Positions 26,175 through 36,420 of a stretch of DNA of 64,000 nucleotides are shown here, piece by piece. The stretch spans positions 1-64,000 of the forward strand of contig NZ_JANZKP010000017.1 of assembly GCF_025642745.1 (NCBI RefSeq), written 5' to 3'. The DNA is from Cellulomonas sp. RIT-PI-Y (lineage in GTDB: Bacteria; Actinomycetota; Actinomycetes; Actinomycetales; Cellulomonadaceae). Position numbers and translations under genes: made by a program. The notes beneath the pieces are model-generated. The model was not told the DNA's origin. It saw only the letters and a program-made list of their open reading frames with translations, and did no database searches. How positions within the stretch are numbered: the stretch's first letter is position 1; every line of letters begins with the position of its first letter.

Positions 26175-27386
26175 TCAACCTCCCGCGACCAGGTGTCGCG
26201 GCGCCAGCTCCTCCTGCAGCACCAGCGCCGCCGCCCCGACCGCCGCCGCGTCCGCCACCTGCCCGGACAGCATCACCCGGACGTCGTGCCGGGCGGCCGG
26301 GAAGAACTCCGCCGCGATCCGCTCCTGGACCGCGCGCAGGTAGATCGCGCCCGCGGTGGTGAACGACGGGCCGGCCAGCACCAGGGAGTCCAGGTCGAGC
26401 AGGTTCGCCACGGTCACCGCCGCGTCGGCGAGGTAGTCCGCGGACTCCTGGATCAGGTCCCGGCACAGGGCGTCGCCGTGCACCGCGGCGGTGGCGACCG
26501 CGGTGAAGTCGAGGAACGGATCACCGTCGGCGCTCAACCGCACGGCGGAGTCCCGGCCGCCGGCGACCGCCTCCCGGGCCCGTGCGGCGACGGCACGCGG
26601 ACCGGCCAGGTCCTCGACCGTGCCGCCGTCGGGGCGGTGCAGGCGCATCCGGCCGAGCGGTCCGGTGTTGGAGCTGGCGCCCCGGTAGACCGAGCCGCCG
26701 ACCACGATCCCGGCGCCGATGCTCGCGCCCATGTAGAGGGTGCAGTGCGCGAGCGAGCCCGCGATCCGGCCGCTCCAGAACTCGCCGATCGCGGCGGCGG
26801 TGGCGTCGTTGTCCAGCAGCACCGGCAGCGCGGTGGCGGCGGCCAGTGCGTCGCGCAGGGCGTATCCCTGCCAGCGTTCCAGACTGCGGGAGACCAGGAT
26901 CGCGCCCTGGACCAGGTCGAGCGCGCCGGGGGCGACCACGCCGATGCCGACCACCGCGGACGGGTCGACGGCGGCGGCGCGCAGCAGGACGTCCAGTTCC
27001 CCGGCGACGTGCGCGACCACCTCGTCCGGGTCGCGGTCCCGGGCACCGCGCAGCCGGGCGCGGGCGATCACCTGCCCGGCGGCGTCGGCGAGCACCAGCA
27101 CGATCCAGTCGGCGCCCAGCTGGACCCCGACCCCGCACCGGGCGCGCGGGTTGAGGCTGAGCAGCACCCGGGGCTTGCCGCCGGTGTAGGTGCGCTGGTC
27201 GGTCTCGACCAGGAGACCGTCGTCGATCAGGGACCGGACGGCGTGCGAGATCGCGGCCTGGGTGAGCCCGGTGATCCCGGCCAGCTCCACCCGGCTGATC
27301 GGTGCACGGGTGCGCACCAGATCGAGCACCAGGCCACGGGAGGGCGTCGTGCTGCGTGCAGCCCGCCGGCCCGACCGTTCGGACAT
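26175..27386 (-). CDS. ROK-family repressor
   Basis: The product has 403 residues. An N-terminal winged helix (SRVELAGITGLTQAAISHAVRSLIDDGLL) is followed by a ROK sugar-kinase-like domain with 'VLLDNDATAAAIGEFW' and 'MGASIGAGIVVGG'. The zinc-binding CxCGxxGC motif of typical ROK proteins is missing; 'GTVEDLAGPRAVAARA' replaces it, so metal binding is probably lost. It is divergent from the LacI-like gene across 59 bp. As a neighbour of alpha-galactosidase and mannosidase genes, it probably responds to a hexose or an oligosaccharide. Confidence 0.85.
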   Translation of the reverse strand: MSERSGRRAARSTTPSRGLVLDLVRTRAPISRVELAGITGLTQAAISHAVRSLIDDGLLVETDQRTYTGGKPRVLLSLNPRARCGVGVQLGADWIVLVLADAAGQVIARARLRGARDRDPDEVVAHVAGELDVLLRAAAVDPSAVVGIGVVAPGALDLVQGAILVSRSLERWQGYALRDALAAATALPVLLDNDATAAAIGEFWSGRIAGSLAHCTLYMGASIGAGIVVGGSVYRGASSNTGPLGRMRLHRPDGGTVEDLAGPRAVAARAREAVAGGRDSAVRLSADGDPFLDFTAVATAAVHGDALCRDLIQESADYLADAAVTVANLLDLDSLVLAGPSFTTAGAIYLRAVQERIAAEFFPAARHDVRVMLSGQVADAAAVGAAALVLQEELAPRHLVAGG

Positions 27387-27445
27387 GCCGACCAGTATGG
27401 CGGCTGCTCTGTCGGTGGCGGACCGGGCGCGCCATACTCACGGTC

Positions 27446-28309
27446 ATGACGAGCGATGGCGACCGTCTGCGGTTCGGCCTGGTGCTGACCGACGGTCCGG
27501 GGGACGGCCCGTTCACGCCCTTCTACCGGGACCTGCTGGCGGGGGTGGAGGAACACCTCGATCCCCGTGGCGGCGCGGTGCTGATGGTGACCGCCGAGGA
27601 CCGGGCGGCCGAGCTGGCGCTGTACCGCCGCTGGGCGGCCGAACGGCTGGTGGACGCCGTGGTGGTGACCGACCTGACCGACGGCGACGACCGCGCGTCG
27701 GTGTGCGCGCGGGAGGGCCTGCCGGTGGTGCTGCTCGGCGGCGACCCGGCCTGGGGGCTGCCGGTGGTGGACAACTACGACAACGGCGCGGCGATGCGGA
27801 CCGCGGTGGAGCACCTGGTCGCGCTCGGGCACCGCCGGATCGGCCGGGTCGGCGGCCCGGAACGGTTCCTGCACACCCGGGCACGCACGGTGAGCTTCGG
27901 TCGGGCGCTGGCGGAGCACGGACTGACCGGCACGGCGCTGGCGGGCGACTACGGAGCGACCAGCGGGGCGCAGGCGACCCGGGCGCTGCTCACCGAGCCG
28001 GAACCGCCGACCGCCGTCGTGTACGACAACGACGTGATGGCGGTGGCCGGGCTGGCGGTCGCGGCGGAGCTCGGTCTCCGGGTGCCCGACGACCTCTCGT
28101 TGCTGGCCTGGGACGACTCGGACCAGTGCCGGCTGGCCTCGCCCGCGCTGTCCGTGGTGAGCAGGGACGTGCACGACCTGGGCGCGGCGACGGCGACCGC
28201 GCTGCTGGACACCGCGGCGGGACGGGCGGCCCGGCCCGGGCGGGCACCGCTGGTGCGGGTGGTGGTGCGGGGCTCGACCGGTCCGGCGCCGCTGGCGGCA
28301 CGGGTCTGA
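27446..28309 (+). CDS. LacI-type sugar-binding protein lacking the HTH
   Basis: The product has 287 residues from ATG at 27446. A CATACT -10-like box ends 7 bp before the ATG, suggesting a leaderless message. The whole protein is a LacI/GalR effector-binding fold: 'VDAVVVTDL', 'GLPVVLLGGDP', 'VDNYDNGAAMRTAVEHLVALGHRRIG', 'AVVYDNDVMAVAGL' and 'DLSLLAWDDSD'. The N-terminal DNA-binding helix-turn-helix and hinge are absent, and the longer open frame upstream does not encode one. There is no signal peptide, so it is not an ABC binding protein. It may sense a sugar for a partner regulator such as the divergent ROK protein; this is speculation. Confidence 0.75.
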   Translation: MTSDGDRLRFGLVLTDGPGDGPFTPFYRDLLAGVEEHLDPRGGAVLMVTAEDRAAELALYRRWAAERLVDAVVVTDLTDGDDRASVCAREGLPVVLLGGDPAWGLPVVDNYDNGAAMRTAVEHLVALGHRRIGRVGGPERFLHTRARTVSFGRALAEHGLTGTALAGDYGATSGAQATRALLTEPEPPTAVVYDNDVMAVAGLAVAAELGLRVPDDLSLLAWDDSDQCRLASPALSVVSRDVHDLGAATATALLDTAAGRAARPGRAPLVRVVVRGSTGPAPLAARV

Positions 28310-28358
28310 CCACGCGGCGACGGTGCCGAGGCCCGCCACCGCCCGCCGTCGCGGCAGC

Positions 28359-30494
28359 TCAGACCGCCTCGACGTCCAGCACCAGCGCCTGCGCCGGCCA
28401 GAGACACGGCACCTGGAGCCCGGCCCCGGTCAGCACCCGGCCCGGCAACGTCACCTCGCCCGCGGCGATCCAGGGCGGGCTGCCGGGGGTCCAGCGCGCC
28501 GCGCCGATCTCGTCCCGGACCCGCACCCGGTAGCGCCGGTCGGGGTCGAGTCCCGGCAGCCGGATCGGCTCCGGACGAGCGTCGGCCAGGGTGGCGACGG
28601 TGGCCAGGACGTAGACCGCCCGGTCGGGCAGCACCGCGCCGGTGAGCCGCCAGGCCGGGTCGCGCAGGTCGCCGTGCACCGCCTCGCCGCGGTGGACCAC
28701 CTCCCGCAGCTCCCGGTAGAGCGCGCCGAACCGGCGCAGCGTCCCGACCTCCTCCGGTGGGCAGCCGGTGAGGTCCCACTCGAACCCGGCCGACCCGATC
28801 AGCGCGGTCGCCAGCCGGTAGGACAGGTCGACGGTGCGGCCCGAGGAGTGGGCGGTGGGCGGCCCGACGTGCGAGCCGACCAGCTCGGGGGGCAGCAGCA
28901 GTCCGGTCCACCGCTGGATGTCCTGACGCTCCACCGCGTCGTTGGAGTCCGAGGCCCAGACCCGGTCGGTGACCTCCAGCACGCCCAGGTCGCTGCGCGC
29001 GCCGCCGGAGGAGCAGGACTCGATCTCCAAGCCGGGGTGCCGGGCTTTCAGCTCGGCCATCAACCGCAGCACCGCCACGGTCTGGGCGTGCACCCCGGGC
29101 CGTCCCCCGTGCCGGGCGTCGACCAGGTCGCGGTTGTGGTCCCACTTGAGGAAGGCGATCCCCAGGTCGCCGACCAGCGTGGACAGCCGGTCGAGCAGGT
29201 GGGCGTAGGCCTCGGGACGGGCGACGTCGAGCACCCACTGCCGCCGCCAGGACAGCCCGGCGGGTTCGGGGACCGCCGCCGGGTCGTGCAGCAGCCAGTC
29301 CGGGTGCGCGCGGGCCAGGTCGGAGTCGAGGTTGATCATCTCGGGCTCCACCCAGAGGCCGAACTCCATCCCGAGCGACCGGACGTGCTCGGCCAGCGGC
29401 AGCAGACCGTCCGGCCAGACGGTGCGGTCCACGGTCCAGTCGCCGAGTCCGCGGGTGTCGTCGCGCCGGGCCGGGAACCAGCCGTCGTCCAGCACGAACC
29501 GCTCCACGCCGATCTCCGCGGCCCGGTCGGCGAGCCGGGTGACGGTGGCCGGGTCGTGGTCGAAGTAGACCGCCTCCCAGGTGTTCAGCACGAGCGGGCG
29601 CTGCCGGGCCGGGTGCTGCGGGCGGGCGCGCAGGTGCCGGTGGAAGCGCGCGGTGATGCCGTCGAGTCCCCGGTCGGACCAGGCGAACCAGGCGGTCGGC
29701 GTGGCGTACTCCTGCCCCGGTGCCAGCACCAGCTCACCGGGACGGGTCAGCTCCCCGGCACCGAGCAGGGTGGGGAACTCCGGCCCGTGGTCGGTGCGGT
29801 AGCTGGTGTCGGCGGGCCAGCCGAGGTGCACCGCCCAGACCTCGCCGGTGCGGTTCCGCGGCTGCTCGGGGGTGAGGGCGTACAGCCAGGGCTGGTCGTG
29901 GCCCGGCCGGCCGCGGCGGGACTGACGGACCTGCGCGCCGGGGGCGAGCTCGCCGGTGACCGGGGCCTTCTCCCGGGTCCAGCGCCCGGTGAAGCTGGTC
30001 AGCAGGTGCGCGCGGCTCGGCACCGGCAGGGTGGGCTCCAGCCAGTCGACCTCGACCGGGCCGGTGGCGTCCTCGGTCACGGCGAGCCGGTGCCGGACCC
30101 CGAGCAGTCCACCGGGCCGGAAGGCCAGCTCGACGGTGAGCCGCAGTCCGGGTGCCTCGGCACGGACGGTCACGCGGTCGTCCGCGGCCTCGACCCGTGC
30201 GGCCCAACGGGGGCTGAGCGCCACACCGTCCCGGATCAGCTGGGCTCCCGGACGCCCCGCCCAGCCGTCGGTCTCCTGGGGCAGCAGGCTCACCTGCCAC
30301 GCGGCGTCCAAGGTGCCCGGCGCGGTCTGCCGCCCTGCCCCGGCACGCCAGGCGAGCAGGTCCTCGTCGGTCAGGTCGCCCGGGTCCGCGCCCCAGTGCA
30401 GCACCGCGGGCAGACCGGTGGGCTGCGGGTCGAGCAGCACGGCGACACCGTCACGGCGCAGCAGGACGGGCAGGTCGGCGGGGATCGCTGTCAC
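28359..30494 (-). CDS. Alpha-galactosidase, GH36
   Basis: The product has 711 residues, the usual GH36 length. It has a beta-sandwich N-terminal domain followed by a TIM barrel with FVLDDGWFPARR, GLWVEPEMI and the nucleophile motif KWDHNRD (Asp452). The acid/base Asp lies in WASDSNDAVER (near 517). There is no signal peptide, so it acts on imported oligosaccharides by removing alpha-1,6-galactosyl side groups from raffinose-type or galactomannan-type sugars. It is transcribed alongside the ROK gene at 30560 and converges on the LacI-like gene. Confidence 0.93.
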   Translation of the reverse strand: MTAIPADLPVLLRRDGVAVLLDPQPTGLPAVLHWGADPGDLTDEDLLAWRAGAGRQTAPGTLDAAWQVSLLPQETDGWAGRPGAQLIRDGVALSPRWAARVEAADDRVTVRAEAPGLRLTVELAFRPGGLLGVRHRLAVTEDATGPVEVDWLEPTLPVPSRAHLLTSFTGRWTREKAPVTGELAPGAQVRQSRRGRPGHDQPWLYALTPEQPRNRTGEVWAVHLGWPADTSYRTDHGPEFPTLLGAGELTRPGELVLAPGQEYATPTAWFAWSDRGLDGITARFHRHLRARPQHPARQRPLVLNTWEAVYFDHDPATVTRLADRAAEIGVERFVLDDGWFPARRDDTRGLGDWTVDRTVWPDGLLPLAEHVRSLGMEFGLWVEPEMINLDSDLARAHPDWLLHDPAAVPEPAGLSWRRQWVLDVARPEAYAHLLDRLSTLVGDLGIAFLKWDHNRDLVDARHGGRPGVHAQTVAVLRLMAELKARHPGLEIESCSSGGARSDLGVLEVTDRVWASDSNDAVERQDIQRWTGLLLPPELVGSHVGPPTAHSSGRTVDLSYRLATALIGSAGFEWDLTGCPPEEVGTLRRFGALYRELREVVHRGEAVHGDLRDPAWRLTGAVLPDRAVYVLATVATLADARPEPIRLPGLDPDRRYRVRVRDEIGAARWTPGSPPWIAAGEVTLPGRVLTGAGLQVPCLWPAQALVLDVEAV

Positions 30495-30559
30495 GGCGGG
30501 CTCCAGACGTGGGTCGAGGTCGCAGGGGTCGGGGTGGGAGCGTTACGGGTCGTGGGACT

Positions 30560-31819
30560 TCATGCTGGCACCACACCGGCGCCCCAGACCTCCCCCAGCG
30601 TGGCCCCTGGGGACGACACCCGGCCGACCGGTCCGGTGGACAGGTCGGTTCCGCGCGATCCCCGCAGCACCACCAGCGCACCGCCGACCGCGGCCACCGC
30701 CTCCGGGTCCGCGGACATCCGCAGCTGCACCGGTCGCAGCAGCCGGGCCAGCGCACCGCGTTCCACCACCGGACGTGCCGCCGCCAGCACCAGGGGTCCG
30801 GCCACCGCGAATCCCGGCCCGGCCAGCACCACGGTGTCCAGATCGAACAGGTTCATCAACGTCACCGCCGCGGCGCCCAGGTGTGCGGCCGCTCGGTCCA
30901 GCACCCGGCGGACGGCGGTGTCGCCGTCCAGCGCGGCCCGGGCCAGCGCGTCGAAGTCGTCCAGCAACCGGTCCGGGTCGCCGGTGAGCCCGAGTCTCCC
31001 CGCGACCCCGGGCAGCAGCGCGGCCTCGCGGACCACGGCGAAGGGCCCGGCCACCTGCTCGGTGCACCCCACGTTGCCGCACCCGCACACGCCGGACCGG
31101 GTGGGGTCGAGCGGGATGTGCCCCACCTCCACGACGTTGGCCGCGTCGTCGCCGTAGACGTCGCCGCCCAGGATCACCCCGCCGCCGATCCCGCTGGCCA
31201 GGTACAGCACGCCGAAGGTGTCGGTGCCCGCGTCGCCCGCCCACTGCTCCCCGACCGCGGCGGCCGTCGCGTCGTTCTCCAGCAGCACCGGGAGGTCGAG
31301 CAGGGCGGACAGCGTCGCGGTGAGCGGGAAGTCCTGCCAGGCCGGGGTCGGCTGCGCGGTGCGGATCACCCCGCGCGCCCGGTCCTGCGGGCCGTGGGTG
31401 ACCAGACCGGCGCCGAGCACCAGGCCGCGCGGCACGGCGGCCTCGGCCAGCACCCGTTCCACCTCGGCGGCCAGGGCGGCGAGGGTGTCGGCGGGTTCGC
31501 CGTGCCCGACCCCCGGCAGCACCGTCCCGGCCAGGCGGCGGCCGAAAAAGTTGGTGACCACCACCGTGGTCCGGCAGCGATCGAGCTGGATGCCCACCGC
31601 GTAGCGGGCGTCGGCGACCAGCTCCAGCAGCCGGCGCGGCGACCCGCCGTTCGACCGGGCCCGGCCGACCTCGTGCACCAGACCGTCGCCGATCAGGTCC
31701 CGGACCGCGTGCGTGATGGTCGCCGGGGTGAGGCCGGTGCGATCGGCCAGCTCGACCCGGCTGAGCGTGCCGGCGGTCCGCAGCAGATCGAGCACCCGGA
31801 CCCGAGTGGAAGGAGACAT
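30560..31819 (-). CDS. ROK-family repressor of the ABC importer
   Basis: The product has 419 residues. A winged helix at the N-terminus (SRVELADRTGLTPATITHAVRDLIGDGL) is followed by a ROK domain with 'LLENDATAAAVGEQW', 'LASGIGGGVILGG' and the intact zinc motif CGCGNVGC. It is divergent from the importer's binding-protein gene and co-oriented with the alpha-galactosidase gene. The 14-bp A/T-rich palindrome at 31836-31849 in the shared promoter region is its probable operator. The effector is likely a sugar released from the imported oligosaccharide. Confidence 0.9.
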   Translation of the reverse strand: MSPSTRVRVLDLLRTAGTLSRVELADRTGLTPATITHAVRDLIGDGLVHEVGRARSNGGSPRRLLELVADARYAVGIQLDRCRTTVVVTNFFGRRLAGTVLPGVGHGEPADTLAALAAEVERVLAEAAVPRGLVLGAGLVTHGPQDRARGVIRTAQPTPAWQDFPLTATLSALLDLPVLLENDATAAAVGEQWAGDAGTDTFGVLYLASGIGGGVILGGDVYGDDAANVVEVGHIPLDPTRSGVCGCGNVGCTEQVAGPFAVVREAALLPGVAGRLGLTGDPDRLLDDFDALARAALDGDTAVRRVLDRAAAHLGAAAVTLMNLFDLDTVVLAGPGFAVAGPLVLAAARPVVERGALARLLRPVQLRMSADPEAVAAVGGALVVLRGSRGTDLSTGPVGRVSSPGATLGEVWGAGVVPA

Positions 31820-31829
31820 GCGCAGTATC

Positions 31830-31859
31830 TTGACGTACTAAATTTAGTAGGGCAAGAAT
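31830..31859 (+). promoter_or_regulatory. Importer promoter with embedded ROK operator
   Basis: TTGACG (-35, 31830-31835) and AAGAAT (-10, 31854-31859) are 18 bp apart. The spacer contains the perfect palindrome TACTAAATTTAGTA (31836-31849), very A/T-rich for this genome. A repressor bound there would block RNA polymerase. NagC/XylR-type ROK operators are similarly A/T-rich. Confidence 0.65.
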
Positions 31860-31912
31860 CTCCTTCAGCCTCACCAGAGCCGGTGGGGACCCGCCCGGGG
31901 AGAGGACCAACG

Positions 31913-33607
31913 ATGTTCCTGAGGTCGCGCAGCACCAGAGCCAGGGCCCTGACGGCCACCGCCGCACTCGCGGCCGCCGCACTCACCCTCTCCGCCTGTG
32001 GCGGGGGCGGCGGAGGCGGCGGGTCGACCGGCGGCGGCGACGGGTCGATCACGATCTTCAACGGCGCCACCGGCACCATCACCGAGAACTTCAACCCGTT
32101 CTCCACCACCGCGCTGCAGCCGACCCTCGGGGTCATCTTCGAGCCGCTCTCCTACTACAACCTCGCCGCGGACGTGGAGCCGGAGCCGCTGCTCGCCACC
32201 GACTTCTCCTGGAACGACGACGGCACCGAGCTGACCATCACCACCCGGGACGACGTGTCCTGGTCCGACGGCGAGCCGTTCACCGCCGAGGACGTCGCCT
32301 TCACCTTCAACCTGATCCAGCAGACCCCGGCGCTGAACACCGGCGGCATCGCGGCCACCGCCGAGGCCACCGACGACCACACCGCCGTGCTGACCTTCCC
32401 GGAGACCTCCTTCATGCAGGAGCCCCAGGTGCTCGGCAACCAGGCGATCGTCCCGGAGCACATCTGGAAGGACGTCGCGGACCCCACCACCGAGGTGAAC
32501 CACGACCCGGTCGGCACCGGCGCGTTCACGGTCGAATCGATCTCCGCGCAGTCCTACGTGCTCGCGGCCAACCCGGACTACTGGGGCGGTGAGCCGAAGC
32601 TGCAGCAGGTCCGCTACGTGTCGCTGGACAACGCCGACGCCGCGAGCGCCTCCCTGGTCGCCGGGGACGTGGACTGGATGAGCGCCTTCCTGCCCGGCCT
32701 CGAGGACATCATCACGGGCAACGACGACCTGTCCTACGTCAACACCCCTGCGCTGACCACGGTCATGGTGTCCTGCGCGAACGCCGACCTGGGCTGCTCC
32801 GGCCCGCAGACCGACCCTGCCGTCCGGCAGGCGATCTACCACGCGCTCAACCGGGACCAGCTGAACAACCTGGCCGGCGGCGGGTTCGCCGCGACCGCCT
32901 CCCCCACCATGCTGCTGCCGGAGCGCGACCAGAAGTGGATCGCCGACTCCGACCAGGTCGAGATCCCGCAGAGCGCCGACACCGACACCGCCGCGCAGAT
33001 CCTGGACGACGCCGGCTGGGTCGCCGGCTCGGACGGCATCCGCAGCAAGGACGGTCAGCGGCTGTCGCTGACCATCCAGACCGTCACCGGCTGGTCGGAC
33101 TACATCTCGCTGAACGACGCGATGACCCAGCAGCTGGCCGAGGTCGGCATCGAGCTCAAGCCCACCCAGGTGTCCTGGAACGAGTGGAGCGCGGCGCAGA
33201 CCAACGGCAACTTCCAGCTGTCGCTCGACTCGATCGGTCTGGGCGCGTCCAGCAACCCGTACTTCACGTACAACAAGTTCTACGCCAGCGACAACACGGT
33301 GCCGGTCGGTGAGTCGGCCTCCGCGGGCAACGCGTCCCGGTTCTCCGACCCGACCGTCGACGCCGCCCTGGAGACCGCCCGCTCCACCTCGGACGAGGCC
33401 GTGCAGCAGGAGGCCTACGCCGAGATCCAGAGCGTGATCACCGAGCAGTTCCCGTACATCCCGATCTACATCAACTCGATGCTCACCGAGTTCAACACCT
33501 CCCGCGCCACCGGCTGGCCGACCGCGGACGACACCTACGCCATGCCCGCATCCTGGAAGTCCTGGGACAACGGCCAGGTGTTGAAGACCATCACGCCGGT
33601 GGGGTGA
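31913..33607 (+). CDS. ABC importer solute-binding lipoprotein, family 5
   Basis: The product has 564 residues. It has a basic signal peptide with lipobox LSAC and a Gly-rich linker, so it is a surface lipoprotein. The rest is an SBP_bac_5 (OppA/DppA-type) domain with 'NFNPFSTTAL', 'VSWSDGEPFTAEDVAFTFNL' and 'DPVGTGAFTV'. This family binds peptides but also oligosaccharides such as cello- and manno-oligomers. The neighbouring glycosidases favour the sugar option. It is the first gene of a five-gene importer operon under the ROK operator. The GGGGAGAGG ribosome site is 7 bp from the ATG. Confidence 0.92.
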   Translation: MFLRSRSTRARALTATAALAAAALTLSACGGGGGGGGSTGGGDGSITIFNGATGTITENFNPFSTTALQPTLGVIFEPLSYYNLAADVEPEPLLATDFSWNDDGTELTITTRDDVSWSDGEPFTAEDVAFTFNLIQQTPALNTGGIAATAEATDDHTAVLTFPETSFMQEPQVLGNQAIVPEHIWKDVADPTTEVNHDPVGTGAFTVESISAQSYVLAANPDYWGGEPKLQQVRYVSLDNADAASASLVAGDVDWMSAFLPGLEDIITGNDDLSYVNTPALTTVMVSCANADLGCSGPQTDPAVRQAIYHALNRDQLNNLAGGGFAATASPTMLLPERDQKWIADSDQVEIPQSADTDTAAQILDDAGWVAGSDGIRSKDGQRLSLTIQTVTGWSDYISLNDAMTQQLAEVGIELKPTQVSWNEWSAAQTNGNFQLSLDSIGLGASSNPYFTYNKFYASDNTVPVGESASAGNASRFSDPTVDAALETARSTSDEAVQQEAYAEIQSVITEQFPYIPIYINSMLTEFNTSRATGWPTADDTYAMPASWKSWDNGQVLKTITPVG

Positions 33608-33610
33608 GCA

Positions 33611-34603
33611 GTGCGCTACTTCCTGCAGAAACTCGGCTTCTACGCCGTGGCACTGTGGGCGGCGCTGACGATCAACTTCGTCATCCCGCGGCTGATGCCC
33701 GGCAATCCGGTGGACATCATGCTGTCCAAGCTGGCCACCAAGGGACCCGTCAGCCCGGCCACCCGGGAGGCGGTGGAGGCGCTGCTCGGCACCGACTCCT
33801 CCGCATCCCTGTGGCAGCAGTACCTCGACTACCTGCACGCGCTGGTCAGCGGTGACCTCGGCACCTCGGTCGCGTACTTCCCGGCGGGGGTGGGCGAGAT
33901 CATCGGCCAGACCCTGCCGTGGACGGTGGGCCTGATCGGGCTGTCGACCGTGCTGTCGTTCGTGATCGGCGTCGGGCTCGGCACGTTCGCCGGCTGGAAG
34001 CGCGGGTCATGGCTGGACAACCTGATCCCGTTCACGACCATGCTGCAGTCGGTGCCGTACTTCTGGCTGGCGCTGCTGCTGCTGTTCGCCTTCGGCAGCG
34101 TGTGGCAGATCTTCCCGCTGAACGGCGGCTACGACGTGTGGACCTATTCCGGCCCGGAAATGAGCTGGGGCTTCCTCACCTCGGTGGTCCAGCACGGCAC
34201 GCTGCCCGCGCTGACCATCGTGATCAGCTCGATCGGCGGCTGGATGCTCGGGATGCGCAACATGATGGTGTCCACGCTGTCCGAGGACTACATCGTCACC
34301 GCCGAGGCCAAGGGACTGCGGCCGCGCCGGATCCGGATGGCCTACGCGGCCCGGAACGCGGTGCTGCCGTCGGTGTCCGGCTTCGCCATCTCGCTCGGGT
34401 TCGTGGTCGCCGGGTCCATCGTCACCGAGGCGGTGTTCAGCTACCCCGGGGTCGGCTCGGCGCTGCTGATGGCGGTGAACAGCAACGACTACGCGCTGAT
34501 GCAGGGCGTGTTCCTGGTGATCACGCTCTCCGTGCTCGGCGCGAACCTGATCGTCGACCTGCTCTACGGCCTCATCGACCCGCGCACCCGCGCGCGCTCC
34601 TGA
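33611..34603 (+). CDS. ABC importer permease, DppB-type
   Basis: The product has 330 residues from GTG, 3 bp after the binding-protein gene. Six membrane helices are visible. The first (FYAVALWAALTINFVIPRLMPGNPVD) carries the usual DppB-type motif, and the coupling helix reads 'EDYIVTAEAKGLRPRRIRMAYAARNAVLP'. It forms the channel with the next gene product. Confidence 0.93.
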   Translation: MRYFLQKLGFYAVALWAALTINFVIPRLMPGNPVDIMLSKLATKGPVSPATREAVEALLGTDSSASLWQQYLDYLHALVSGDLGTSVAYFPAGVGEIIGQTLPWTVGLIGLSTVLSFVIGVGLGTFAGWKRGSWLDNLIPFTTMLQSVPYFWLALLLLFAFGSVWQIFPLNGGYDVWTYSGPEMSWGFLTSVVQHGTLPALTIVISSIGGWMLGMRNMMVSTLSEDYIVTAEAKGLRPRRIRMAYAARNAVLPSVSGFAISLGFVVAGSIVTEAVFSYPGVGSALLMAVNSNDYALMQGVFLVITLSVLGANLIVDLLYGLIDPRTRARS

Positions 34604-34615
34604 GGAGGAGGACCC

Positions 34616-35562
34616 ATGGCTGTCATGACTCAGGAAGCACCCGCGGCGCTCGCGGCCCGTCCACCCCGGCGGTTCACCGTCCGGGTCACCCCCAAGCTGA
34701 TCACCGGTGTGGTCCTGGCCGGCGCCATCGTGCTGTTCGGCGTCCTCGGGCCCCTGCTGGTCGGCAATCCCTCCACCGTGCGGGACATCGGCCTGTCCGG
34801 CCCCTCCGGGGAGCACCTGCTGGGCACCACCCAGACCGGGCAGGACGTGCTGGCCCAGCTCGCGCACGCCACCCGCGGCTCGCTGACCATCGGCCTGGTG
34901 GTCGGCGTGCTGACCCTGGTGCTGAGCGCCTTCTTCGGCATCGTCGGCACCTTCGCCGGCGGCGGCTGGGACGAGGGGTTCAGCCTGTTCAGCAACGTCA
35001 TGCTGGTGATCCCCGGCCTGCCGCTGGTGATCGTGATCAGCTCCTACGTGCCGGACAAGAGCATCTGGCTGATCGCGGTGGTGCTGGCCATCACCAGCTG
35101 GGCCGGATCGGCACGGGTGCTGCGCGGGTACACGCTCAGCCTGCGCAACCGGGACTACGTGCTCGCCGCCCGGGTCGCCGGGGAGAAGCGCTGGCGGATC
35201 CTCGCGGTGGAGATCCTGCCCAATCTGATCCCGCTGCTCGCGTCCCAGGTGGTGCTGGCGATCATCGCGGCCATCCTCGGCGAGGCCGGCCTGTCCTTCC
35301 TCGGCCTGGGCGCCACCGGCTCTTTCACCTGGGGAACCATGCTGTTCTACGCCCAGAACGGCCTGGCGCTGCGGCTGGGCGCCTGGTGGTGGTTCGTGCC
35401 GCCGGGCCTGCTGCTGGCCGTGTTCGGCGCGGCCCTGTCGCTGATCAACTTCTCCATCGACGAGATCATCAACCCCAAGCTCCGCGCCCAGACCCGGGCG
35501 GTCCGCAAGAAGTGGCGGATGTCCCGGTCCCAGATCGTCGGGCGGGGAGAGGAGGCGACAGT

Positions 35563-35566
<4 letters not shown>
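34616..35566 (+). CDS. ABC importer permease, DppC-type
   Basis: The product has 316 residues and starts behind GAGGAGGAG. It has six membrane helices. The DppC N-terminal extracytosolic segment 'EHLLGTTQTGQDVLAQL' and the coupling loop 'RDYVLAARVAGEKRWRILAVEILPNLIP' are present. It overlaps the next ATPase gene by 4 bp. Confidence 0.93.

Positions 35567-36416
<850 letters not shown>

Positions 36417-36420
<4 letters not shown>

Noticed and set aside
28310-28358. A terminator between the LacI-like and alpha-galactosidase genes
   Set aside because: Only a 7-bp stem (GCGACGG/CCGTCGC) with a 22-nt loop was found; too weak to call.
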